64,000 nt of DNA from Catenaria anguillulae PL171 (lineage: Eukaryota; Blastocladiomycota; Blastocladiomycetes; Blastocladiales; Catenariaceae): contig MCFL01000002.1 in assembly GCA_002102555.1 (NCBI GenBank), forward strand, positions 124,001-188,000, written 5' to 3'. The notes below the pieces were generated by a model, which searched no databases, was not told where the DNA came from, and saw only the letters and a list, made by a program, of their open reading frames with translations. The position numbers and the translations under genes are program-made. This document shows positions 21,901 to 32,309 of this stretch, one piece after another; position 1 is the first letter of the stretch, and each line of letters starts with the position of its first letter.

Positions 21901-24900
21901 ATGAAGCAGAGGGACCCCAACAGAATCGATTCTACCACCGCATCGTCCGCCATGGACTCGAGTCGTGATCCTGCCATCCCCGACACCGACCCCGCTGCTG
22001 ACCCCAACTGTATGGACGTCGACTCCGCCGTCTCGCATTCAATGTCGGCGACGGCGACGGCGTCCGCCGCACCCACCGACTCGAGCGCAGCCAACACCAG
22101 CATGAGCAGCGAAACCAATCACTCACTCGACTCGGCCGCACCAAGCCGCCCGCCCCGTCGCTCTGCAGCCCTCGCCGCACAAGCCGCTCTGGCCGCGAGC
22201 GCCGACGCCGATTCTTCCGCCGGCACCTCTGCTACCACCATTACCACGACTCCCGGATCTGGCCCAGCTTCTTCTTCTGGCTCCACGCCCGACAAATGGG
22301 TCACCTACCTCGCCGACTGCCGCGCGCAATCGCTCTTTTCCTCGCACCCGCTCCGCCACTTTCGCCCACACAACCTCACGACCGATCTGCTCGCCTACGA
22401 CTTTCTCGAGCCCTTCTTCATGACAGACCCGCCCTCGGACATTGGCATGTCGATCCCAGATGGCTTCTCACCCGACCTTATCGCCGCACACGCCGGCGGA
22501 TCCGACCGCATGCTCGAGATCATCGACGTGGCCGACCAGTCGGAGGTGCGCATGTCGCTTGCAGACTGGGTGGACTACTTCAAGACGCCAAAAGAACGTA
22601 GGGAAAAGGTGTTGAATCTGCTATCGCTCGAGATCAGCCAGCAGCCGCTCGGGAAAATGATTGGCCGTCCATGGGTCGTGCGGCAGATGGACCTTGTGTC
22701 ACGGTTTTGGCCGAGCAAGCGGCAGCGTGCGGGCGACATGCCAAAGTTTCAGTTGTACTGTTTGATGGGGACCGAGGGCAGTTTCACTGATTTCCACATT
22801 GATTTCGGGGTTCGTTGTGTGTTGATCAGAGTGACTTTGATCCCCTGCTGACAGGTACAAGGTGCTTGTCTTTGTAGGGCACCTCTGTTTTCTACCATAT
22901 CATTCAAGGCCAAAAGACATTTCTCTTCATCCAACCGACTCCCGCCAACCTGCGCTTGTATGACACTTGGGTCAAGGCCGACACCAAGACGCGTGGCAAC
23001 CTGGCTGAGCAAGTCTCGGAGGTGCTCGAGGTTCATGCAATCGCAGGGCAAACTCTGTGGATCCCTCGGGATGGATTCACGCCGTGTACGCCTCCCTACA
23101 CCTATCGCTCGGCTTTTATCCCACTCAACTCACCTCCGGCATTTTGATACACGTCGCTGGACAGTCACACCCCAGTTGACACACTCGTGGTTGGTGGCAA
23201 CTTTTTGACATCGCGGTACCTTTCGTCACAAATCGGGATTCACCTCATGGAATCCGCCCAGCAGATTGACGACAAGTTTCTCTTACCCAACTTTTCCGAC
23301 ATCCTCTGGTACACGCTCGACGATTTCGCACACATCCCCGCCGACCGAATCGACGTTCAACAAGCCATTGAACTCATTCACTTGTGCGCGTTTCTTGCCC
23401 AACACCCGTTGCTTGACGACTCGAACGGGCGCAAACCCACAGCCACATACCCACTCCCGCCCGGGATCTCGCATGGGAAGAGCCTGCTTCCAAAGTGTTG
23501 CGCGCGTGCGTCCAGCGCGCACACCAGGTGCTTCGCGTGTGGAATCCAACAAAGGCAGACAAAATGACGCGGGTCATGGAGGCTGTAATGTTTGTCAGCA
23601 TGTGTGCCGAGCAGCGCGCGCCAGACGCCCTGTCTGACGGCCCCCGGAAGGAGCTCGACAAGTTTGTGCGTGTAGCTGGCATGGGCGGGGCGACACCCGC
23701 TGCTGCTGCCACGTCAAGTGCGAGCGCTGCGGGTGGCGCCGCGGGGGCAAGCGCAAGGGCGGCACCAGGGCGAAAAAAGCGGACTCGGTGAATGCGCCCA
23801 ACACGTCCGACGCAAAAGGAAAAGGCAAGGTAGGTAGGCCCAAGAGCGCAGCCGCCGACCAAGGCCAGCAACTCCCATCGCAGTCAGTGACGACCAACTC
23901 ACGACCAGCTCGCCCACCCACTGCATCTTTGTCCTCATCACACACAAAATCGCAACCGCTCGAATCTGCCGCTGCCCCATTGCCCCGCCGCCATCCCACT
24001 CGTCATCATCCCCATTATCGTCCGTTCCGAGCAGCGCCAGCAGCAACCGTCCCATCTTGTCGCCGTCGGCGTCCAAGGCCACGGCCACTGACCGCAAGCG
24101 CCACGCTCGTTGCACCCAGAGCCAGGGCCGCCTTCAATGCCCGGTGCATCAGCCGTGGCACCCATCTCGATCAGGATGCGGTGAGCGATTTATCGAGCGA
24201 AGACGAGCCGCCGCGGATTGCACGCATGGCTGGCGCGCGAGTGGTTGTGGACGTGGACGAGGTGGACGCACGTCCGCGGAAGAGGAGGAGGATCGGATGC
24301 ATGTGGATGTGCCAGCACCGGCTGCTGCGTCCGGTAAGCGAGGGCGTTCCAAGGCGGCGAGTAAGCGTGTGAGTGAGCAGCAGCAACAACAGCAACAACA
24401 AGCCCCAGCGGACGGATCCGAGCTCGATGATGTGATGGCTGTGGCGGAAGCTCCTGTGGCAAATGGGACACGTGCTGTCGCGACCGCCAATGTGCAAGAT
24501 GTGCACCCGCGCGGCCATTCGGCTAGCAGTGGCAGGAAACGCTCAAGGCGTGCTGCAACCGCTGCCAACAAGAAAACAACGCGCACGCACACGATGCTGC
24601 CGACAACGATGACGACGACGACAACCTCCCACCTCCGCCAACCCATTGTTCCAAGCCTGGGGCTGGCCGCCATGGCAAGAAAGCGCCGTCCAAAGACACC
24701 CAACCATTCAGCGGCGAGATGGACATGGACCTGATTGCAGCCGTGTCGCAAGTTCTCCCGTCGTCGTCGCCTGTGGCTGCCGAATCGGACGAGGACGCCA
24801 CGTCGCCTCCAATTGCGTTGCGTGCTTCGGCACGTTTACGTGGTGCGTTGGCGTCTGCTTCGGCTTTGGCCGACCGGCGTTTTCAGAGCCCAAGCCAAAA

Positions 24901-25652
24901 TGGTCGACTGGGGATGATCCGCCGCCCACTAAGCGGCGAAGGAAGGCGGCCAATTCGGCCGACTCGATTCGGCTTCCGGCGCTGAGCGGCAAGGGCGAGC
25001 GCAGGGCGTCGGCGTCCGCATTGGCATCGTCTCGTTCGTCTGCATCATCAGCATCCTTGTCGGCATCGCATCGGCATCGGCATCCATACATCGCCGGTCG
25101 CTCGCGTCCGTGCAGCTCGGGTTGCCGTACTTGTTGGGTGACGGCGCGTGGGGAAAGCTGAGCAAGCGCAGGGAGGATGAGATTGAGGTCGAGGCAGCGG
25201 CCATGCATGTGGCGCACCTGGCGGATGACATGGAGAGGGAGATTCACGAGGAGCGCAAAAAGGACGAGGCAGGTGGGCAGGCGGATGCGACCAAGGGCGT
25301 GAATGCAGATGAGGAAGCAGGCACATGTCCCAAGGAGCTTGCGGCACTCGGCAAGCAGAGTACTGACGAGGATCGCATGGATACCAGTGGCGTGGACCTC
25401 GTAGGTCCAACTACGGCGCCCACAGTGCAGGTGATTGTCGAGGTGCCCAAGCCCGCGTTAGTGTTCGACGGCAGAATGCACCTGTTGGCGGAAGAGGCGT
25501 GCAAGGCTGCTCCGACCGCGATTGCCGTGTCGGGCAACGGCAGTCAGGCGGACCCGGCCGCCGACGACTTCGTGGCAGACAATGAGCATGGCGTCCAGGA
25601 GGTGCGTGTGGCCTCGGGCATGCCGCTCGTGCCGTATTCCGACAATGAGTGA
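21901..25652 (+). CDS. JmjC-domain histone lysine demethylase, KDM2/KDM7 type (frameshifted)
   Basis: Oxidative demethylase of histone lysines that uses Fe(II) and 2-oxoglutarate. After a low-complexity N-terminus, blocks typical of the KDM2/PHF8 branch appear: SIPDGFSPDLIAAHAGG, LEIIDVADQSEVRMSLADW, VLNLLSLEISQQPL, LVSRFWP and QLYCLMGTEGSFTDFHIDFG. The iron ligands are His299 and Asp301 of HID, with the distal His in GWIHAV. GTSVFYHIIQGQKTFLFIQP and VDTLVVGGNFL follow. Introns lie at 22810-22877 and 23086-23164. No PHD finger or CXXC domain is visible. The C-terminal half is low complexity, with basic clusters (RPRKRRR, TKRRRK), an AT-hook-like GRPKS and poly-Gln. About seven -1 frame changes lie near 23070, 23470, 23780, 24290, 24680, 24900 and 25090. 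The core is certain; the tail is approximate. Confidence 0.85.
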
Positions 25653-26329
25653 GTCAAGCCAAGTGGAGGAGGTGGGCCGAGGTTGTCAAGATTTTGTGTG
25701 TTCGGGTTGTTCTCGTGCTTTCTTTGATTGATTCCCAGATAGCGAGCCAAGGTGTGATGGGCTGCGCTTTTTGTTGTTGTTGTTGGTGTTGTTTGCTGTG
25801 GTCGCCGGACCAAGCGCAGAATCGAGTGTGGATTTTTTGATGTTGTATTTATCTCTTTATTTATTCACAGATTGTGTCCAAGTGCCAGAGCAAAGCTTGA
25901 TGATGGTGTCCGAGGCCGTGTCAAAGGTTGTCAGAGGTGGGGTGGGAGGACGAGAATCGGACAAACCAAAGGCATAGCAACTTAGCAAGCATGAAATGAA
26001 AGCGGAAAGCACAAGCAGCGATCATCCACTCACCAAGTTCAGTGCGGATTGATGAGATGTTATCAGAAGGTCACATGAGTCTTGTGAGGAACCTAATCTC
26101 TTGTCTCGACCAATGAGCGTGCAGCATCTCTTGATCTGACAAGCGCAAGCCACGAGATCAATTTTTGCACCATTTCAGAACTATTCTTGCTGTATATACT
26201 CAGTGCTCTTGAAAGTTGAAAAATCTTCAAAGTCAAAAAGGTGACCAATGCCCTTAGCTTTCCTTCCTCTCTCGCCTCTGCACACAAGCTAGCAAGCACT
26301 CCATTCACACCATTACCATTGCCATTACC
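25653..26329. other. Intergenic region, no gene seen
   Basis: The stretch holds the 3' end of the JmjC gene and the promoter region of the next gene. It is AT-richer than the flanking coding sequence, with no recognisable element. Confidence 0.5.
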
Positions 26330-27417
26330 ATGACCGACTCGGCATCTGCCACAAGCACCAACGCCAAGCTGCTCGTGCTCTACCTGCAGGGCGCCTCGCC
26401 GCTCTTTGCTGGCCAGCCCGCCGCCGCGCCCTGGCCGCCCGCGCACCGCACCTCACCTCCCTCGTCCGCAACGGCGCCTCGGGCACGCTGCGCCTGTCTG
26501 ACCCGCCGCGCGACGTCAACAACGCCTCCAACGAGCTCTCGCAGCTGCTGTCGCTCGACGTGACCCCGCGCCGCGAGTTTGCAAAGGCCTTCCAATCCAT
26601 CCACCCGGGCCTCGATCTCGCCGTCATCACGCCCTCGCCCGACGCACACTTGCTCGCCTCGGACGTGTCGCTCAACACCACCTTGCTCTCTGCCTCGTCG
26701 CTGTCGCCCGACCGCCTCGCTCACGTCACCAAGCGCGCGCTCGCCAACCACCCAGCCCTGCTCGTCCACTTGCCCTACTTTACGCCCGGGTCTCTGGCCG
26801 CCCGCGGAAACTACTGGACCACGCCCGTGCGCATTGCCCCCGAGCTCGAGCTCGCCATGGGCGGCCGCCGCCCACCCGAGCACGAGCCCGCACCTTCGGC
26901 CACCACCAATGCCGACGAGTACGTGGCACTTGTCGACGGCTTGCTCGCGCAGTTGATCCCCGAGGCCGACGCCCAGTCGTGGCTCGTGGCCGTTGTCGCG
27001 TCGTGGGACCAAGCTCATTTGCCAGAGGCCGAGGTCGAGGCCGCCATGGACGTTTACAGGCAGTTGAATGTGGAAAAGGCAGATGCACTGCGTGCGGCCA
27101 ATGCCGATGGTGATGACGACGAGCAAGAGCGCCAGGCAAAGCATTTCTGCAACAGTGCCATGCGCAGTTTACCGCTCAGTGTTGTGTATGCGCACTCGGA
27201 CGCGTCCCATGTCGATGGCATTGCACAGTTTGAAGTGTTTTCCATGTACCGTGACGGCGGGTACAAGTCGGTGGGCGCTTGGCACTTTTTGAGGAGCTTG
27301 GTGGCAAAGATGAACAAGTCAACGGGGACAAGTCCTATCCATCAGCACAAGTTTGTGGCGCCCGTTGGGCAAGAGCAACAGCAGCAGCAGCAGCAGAATC
27401 CTGGTGTGGTTGCGTGA
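26330..27417 (+). CDS. Uncharacterised protein, about 362 aa
   Basis: I do not recognise this family. The start is ATG at 26330 in a good context (ACCATGACC). One -1 frame change lies near 26420; after it the frame runs uninterrupted to 27417. The protein has an orderly mix of helices and strands (LLVLYLQGASPLFAGQ, GLDLAVITPSPDAHLLASDVSL, HPALLVHLPYFTPG, PLSVVYAHSDASHVDGIAQFEVFSMYRDGGYKSV by reading), with no membrane segment or signal peptide. It ends in a short poly-Gln. GC-rich third codon positions and sensible composition support a real gene. The function is unknown. Confidence 0.6.
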
Positions 27418-28734
27418 TGACTTTTGGTTTATTCATTTGTGTCGCTTGAGACACCTGTTATTCTATTTCATTTCATTGACCCCAGTCCACCATGTCCGAG
27501 TCGTTTGGCCGCCGTGTCGTTGCAATCCGGCACCCAAAAATTCAATTTTGTATATATCATCAATCATTCTTGATTCAATGGCGCGTGTCTCACGATGTAC
27601 ATTATGCATTGCCATCAATGTCCCGCATTATTTCCTCGACTTTTTACAGCTCGCACAAGCTCACGGAATGCTCGACTCTCGCTTCAAGTCAGAGTTATGT
27701 AATGCATTGCGACTTGCGTCTGGGTTGTCGAGATTATCGGAGACAAGCAGGCTCGTCTCAGTGATCACGGTCCCTACGCCAAGTCATGCCTGCTCCAAAC
27801 ATGCGGACAACGTCCATGATGGCAAAAAGGAGCGTATCAGGACAAGTCACGGCCACTCCCGCTGCACCCAACGCGAATACTCCCTTTATGACCATCGTGC
27901 TCACATTGTCACGCTTTTCTACCAGTGTCGATGGTGGCTGGAGTCAACGTCGGCCTGGGTAGCTCGCTGTGGAGGGTGCACCTTTTCACTTCGTCTACGT
28001 TTCCTTTCACAGCTGAAAACGAATGGACCAGACTGTAGGCAAATATTCTTATATGATACATCATATCTTGGTGAAACATCGGCATCCGGTTTTGAATTCA
28101 AGGACGTCGACACCGTGGTCAGGCATCGGTCATCACACCCCTTCCCCAGGTTGGCGGCGCCAACGTGTGGGATTTGAAACGGCTGCAAACATGTGCACGA
28201 CGGCAGTGGCGGCGGAAGGCACGCGTGTTGGCATCTGATTGCGATCGCAGGCACACGCACAAAGTGTACGCGGAATGTCATGTGAGGATCTCGCATGCAT
28301 ATGGAAAAAGGTCACACGACCAAGGTTGGTTTGCTCTCTTTGTTAATCAGCACGTGCGTCAACGGCTCTAGAATGCAAGTGTGAGACACGCACGGTTGAT
28401 CACGGATGTCGCTCATGCGGACATGGACATGGCGAATCCGACTCGCACATGACCTTTGTCGGCACGCGACGAGACGGTCACGCATCAGACGATGGAGTCT
28501 GGTACGTCCGCATGCATGCTGTCGCGACTCACGAGTCACAAGGCGGGCAACAGGAATGCGGCCGTGAGCTCGCACCCGGTTGAGGGGACAGGCAAAGGGC
28601 AGCTGCCAAACATTCAAATACCAGCCAGCGTCCCTGCCCCCGTCCTCGCTGTACTCCTTCACTCAATCCAACGCCCTTCCACCCCACATCTTGCCGGCCC
28701 AACTCCCCTTCAAACTAGACTTGATATACCCACC
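27418..28734. other. Intergenic region, no gene seen
   Basis: This 1.3-kb stretch lies between two plus-strand genes. Open frames are present but have stop-rich neighbours, uneven composition and no domain. The region just before 28735 contains the short pyrimidine-rich leader of the protease gene. Confidence 0.5.
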
Positions 28735-30136
28735 ATGGCTCCCCACCACCACGCCTCTCACCGCCGCACCTTCTCGGCCACAAAGATCCGCTCGCTCTTC
28801 TGGTTCCTGCTCGTTGCCGTGTTGACCACACCCTCCAGCAACCAAGTCGAGGCCGCTCCCTCTGCTGTATCTCGCACGCTGTACGAGCTGCCCAAGATCT
28901 CCACCTCAACCCTCCCGCTCTCTTTCGGCCGCACCGACATCCCCATCCCAAGCGACCCGCCCGCACAGGGACGTCCCGTTGTCTGGTCGCAAACCATCGA
29001 CATCAAGGCCCTGCAGCCGGAGCGCAAGAACATCATCTGGACCCGTCTTCAGTTCTCTGCTGACGGCACTAAGCTCCGCCTGCCCGCCGAGCCCACCAAT
29101 GGCGGCTGGGGCGCCAACTTGCCCGGGACATCATCAAGATCACCAGCGAGGCTGACCAGTCGGTGCAATACTTCAACGCGGCCACGCTCAAGCAATGGTC
29201 CTTCAACTCTGCCTTCTTCAACGGCGGCAAGCTCACGCTCGAGCTCTTGGCCGACCCCACCCTGCCCGCCGACCAAACCCCGTCCGTGATTGTGATTGCC
29301 GTCAAGGTCAACGCCGATGAGTCGCGCCGCACCGACACGATCCCCTTGCCGCCGCCCAACACGCTGTGCAATGCCAACGACGACCGCCGCCCTTCGGCCG
29401 ACAAGCGCATCGCCCGGATGATGCCCGTTGGGTGCACCGGGTGGACCATCAACGACCCGAGCAACTCGGGATGCCAGCTCACTGCTGGCCACTGCTTTGA
29501 CGAGGTCGACGCGTCGCAACAAGTGTTGCAGTTCAACCCGCCGCGCAACATTGTGATTCGCACGCAAGCCGGTGACCAAGTGGCCATCTTGCGCCACCCG
29601 CCCGCCGACCAGCAATTTGCCGTGGACGTGGAATCTGTTCAGTTCAAGCTCACGTCGTCTGGGGCTCGTCGCGTGTCAACTCGGAGGACTGGGGCTACTT
29701 TGGCGTGCACCCAAACCCAAACACGGGCAAGCGCCCGCGCGAGCAGTTTGACAACCAGGCATTTGACCTTGCCCCCGTCGACAACGCCACGGGCTTGCTC
29801 AAGCCCGGCGTGGTCAAGGTGGGCGATCAAGTCACGGTGCGCGGGCATGGCGTCGTCAAGTACGCGATCGATCGCTTTGACTTGAGCCAGGTCCAACAGA
29901 CGCACACGGGAGCCGTGCAGCGGTTGGGCGATGCGTACCATGTGGATCATCGTGCAGATACCGAAGGCGGAAACAGTGGCAGTCCGATCATCTTGGCCAA
30001 CGGGCAAGCTTTGGGTATTCATACCAACGGCGGATGCTCTACCACGTCGCGCACGTCGGCAAACTGGGGCTCCACGGTGGCCATGCGCGGGTTGAGGGCG
30101 GCGTTGGCAGCACCCAAGGGCGTGTGCAAGGTTTAA
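28735..30136 (+). CDS. Secreted trypsin-like (S1 family) serine protease with N-terminal propeptide (frameshifted)
   Basis: Starts at ATG in the context CCACCATGG with a signal-anchor-like N-terminus (FWFLLVAVLTT). A pro-region of about 200 residues (for example FNSAFFNGGKLTLELLADP) precedes the protease. Catalytic His lies in CQLTAGHCFD after VGCTGWTINDPSNSG. Catalytic Ser lies in DTEGGNSGSPIILANGQ, followed by LGIHTNGGC. The catalytic Asp is probably in the strand before the first shift to the last frame and is not assigned. Paired Cys (VGC/CQL, HC, GGC) support disulphides of an extracellular enzyme. Two -1 frame changes lie near 29130 (a GGG run) and 29660. The pattern resembles bacterial-type and V8-like trypsin-fold peptidases found in saprobes; the substrate is unknown. 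Confidence 0.82.
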
Positions 30137-30486
30137 GATTCTTGATGGATGGTCGAGGCGGTTGTTGAAGATTGTACATAATTGGTTTTGCGTTTGATGA
30201 TATCATTTAGACTGGGCGACTGGTTTGCCTGTATTCCCAATAAACATCCATGTCTTGTCTAACTTGTTTGCTCCCACATTGAGGCCCATTTGCTACATGT
30301 GAGAACCAAATCGAGACATGTAATTATAAAGAAGTGTGATGGAAAATGAGATGTTGGACAGCAATGCGTGAAGACAGTTGAATGAAGAGGACATGTCGAA
30401 GTAACACTTGGACGAAACTCTGCGCGACCGCGAGCTTGAGCGCCAAATTCATTCCGCCGGCGGAATGCAAGTTGAATGAGCCGCAC
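30137..30486. other. Convergent 3' spacer
   Basis: About 350 bp of AT-rich sequence between the protease stop and the stop of the minus-strand gEgh16-like gene. Nothing else is seen. Confidence 0.5.
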
Positions 30487-31197
30487 TTAGTAGTAGCGGC
30501 CCTGTGTGGGCGCTTGCGTCGCACCAAGGGGTGGGATCGTCGTCGTCGCACATCCTTCAGGCGTCACCGTCACCGTGGTCGTCACCGTGACTGTCGCGGC
30601 CGGCGCAGTGGTCATGGTCGAGTTCCCAAGGTTGTTGTTGTTCCCGTTACCAGCATCGGTCCCGTTGTTGTTGCCGCTGGCAGCTTGTCCCAACACCAGC
30701 ACACCACACGACCCGAACCCCACCGGCTGCGTCACCTGCATCAAGCACCTGGGCTCGCACTTCAAATCTGCAGGCAACGTCACAGTGAAGTTGGCATTCT
30801 GCCTCCTGGCGCGACTCAGCAACCCACGCCTGCCAGGTACCTGCTGCACCACGGGCAAGTTGACGGGAAACGCGGCGCCCGTACCCGTGGGATCAACCTT
30901 GACGGCGATGGGGCCGGCACCGTCGCCGTTGGTGATGCGCCACGTGAACGTGGTGTTGGTGCCGGGGGTCACGGTCACTGGTTGCGCGGCAGCGATGGCG
31001 GCCGCAAGGTCGCGAGTGCCGCAGGGCCCACGGCGCGTGTCGGGCTGGCCGCGGCGTTGCACGCGGATGTCGCGGTCGACGAGCGGTTGAGGGTTGACGA
31101 GGCGGCCGTGTGCAGAGACTTGGGCTGGGAGGAGAGACGCGGCCACCAGGGCGAGCGCGAGCAGGAGAGTGGTGAGGTTGGTGGTCTTGGTCGACAT
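30487..31197 (-). CDS. Secreted gEgh16/Mas1-like protein with mature N-terminal His, 236 aa
   Basis: Start chosen at MSTKTTNLTTLLLALALVAA because a perfect signal peptide follows and ends at QVSA. Cleavage there leaves HGRLVNPQPLVDRDIR as mature N-terminus. The body has FTWRITNGDGAGPIAVKVD, AAFPVNLPVVQQVPGRRG, FTVTLPADLKCEPRCLMQV and GFGSCGVLVLGQ. The AGP-x-D-TGTG, VPG and FGSCGV signposts resemble the gEgh16 (Mas1) family of fungal secreted proteins. A free N-terminal His is also the hallmark of copper-binding LPMO-like proteins, so metal binding is possible but not shown. The tail is Asn/Gly- then Thr/Val-rich, like a stalk. A paralog lies at 58096-58792. An ORF extension upstream to 31398 is leader only. 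Confidence 0.75.
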   Translation of the reverse strand: MSTKTTNLTTLLLALALVAASLLPAQVSAHGRLVNPQPLVDRDIRVQRRGQPDTRRGPCGTRDLAAAIAAAQPVTVTPGTNTTFTWRITNGDGAGPIAVKVDPTGTGAAFPVNLPVVQQVPGRRGLLSRARRQNANFTVTLPADLKCEPRCLMQVTQPVGFGSCGVLVLGQAASGNNNGTDAGNGNNNNLGNSTMTTAPAATVTVTTTVTVTPEGCATTTIPPLGATQAPTQGRYY

Positions 31198-32309
31198 CTT
31201 GTGGAGAGTGTATAGAATGTGGATCGAGGCGGGGAGGTCTAGTGTAAGTGGAGAGTGCAATGGAATGGGTGCTGAACCAGCAGCGATGAATGGATGGATG
31301 CGTTGGAGGTGAGAGTGATGAGGGACTGGAACTGCGATTTGGAGTCGGGGTTGCCGGCCCCCTTTTATCAGTGAATTGAATGGTATCTGTGGAGGCATGG
31401 AGGGAACGGGGACTATTGCTCGTCACCCAACTCGGAGAAATACCACATTTCTCCTCCTTTTCGCCGGCAACCGTGCACCCATCATGTCTCACTCTCACAA
31501 GATCACTCGCATTTCATGAGTTTCCGGTTTTCTTACATTCGAGATGGGCGAGATCGCCTCCATTGCTCGAGCTCTAAATCTGCTTCAGCGAATTGGAAGC
31601 AAGTTCTCAGGGTCGAGTCAGCCAACGTGTCCGCGGCTTGTGCACGCGCTGGCTCCACACGACACGCTTTATGCCATCCTCGAAGGCGAATAATCGCTCA
31701 CTGGGTCCGCATCACTGACCACATGTATGCGGCAAGGTCATTTAATCCTCATTGTTCTGAGGTAGTCGGTTCCGAGTTCATTGCTCATGTCTCGAGATCC
31801 GAGAGGCATGCACATTTGGCACTTCTGCGTCACCTGTATGTAATTCTTGGTTGAACTAAATTGGGAATCGATCCAAGATCCATCCTTCAACCATCCGTCG
31901 TTGCTGCGTGACTCAATTCTGGCCAAGTGAGTGGTTGCACAATTATTTAGGTCCGAACGTTGTCGTTTCCCCTCATCGACATCCACTCGTCCACAAGGGA
32001 GCGAATGACGCACAAGCGTCACGCTTCGCTGGAAGTTTGGATGGCGGAAAAAAACTTATGTTTCCCCCCGCTATGCTTCCCAAGCTAGCAAAGAGAGCCC
32101 AGCGAATTGTTGCACAAGCGTGAAAGGTGTGCCGAAGGGGCCGCCGATTGCACCTCGTGAGACACGCCAACTGACTCAACAGAAACAGAGGTCAAGCTCA
32201 AGTGCTTCGAGTGCGTGCATGCTGCAGCTGGCCAAAAAGCGCATGAATGCCAAAAACAATAAAGCAGGACTCTCACTCATTTCCAACATTTTGCATTCAC
32301 AACGCCGCC
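31198..32309. other. Divergent intergenic region, no gene seen
   Basis: It holds the promoters of the minus-strand gEgh16-like gene and the plus-strand ankyrin-like gene 1. No supported ORF or RNA was found. Confidence 0.5.

Noticed and set aside
11552..25652. Programmed -1 frameshifting as a general expression mechanism
   Set aside because: The joints share no common slippery site, several lie at short G or C runs, and neighbouring long genes need no frameshift. Kept only as an alternative to be tested.
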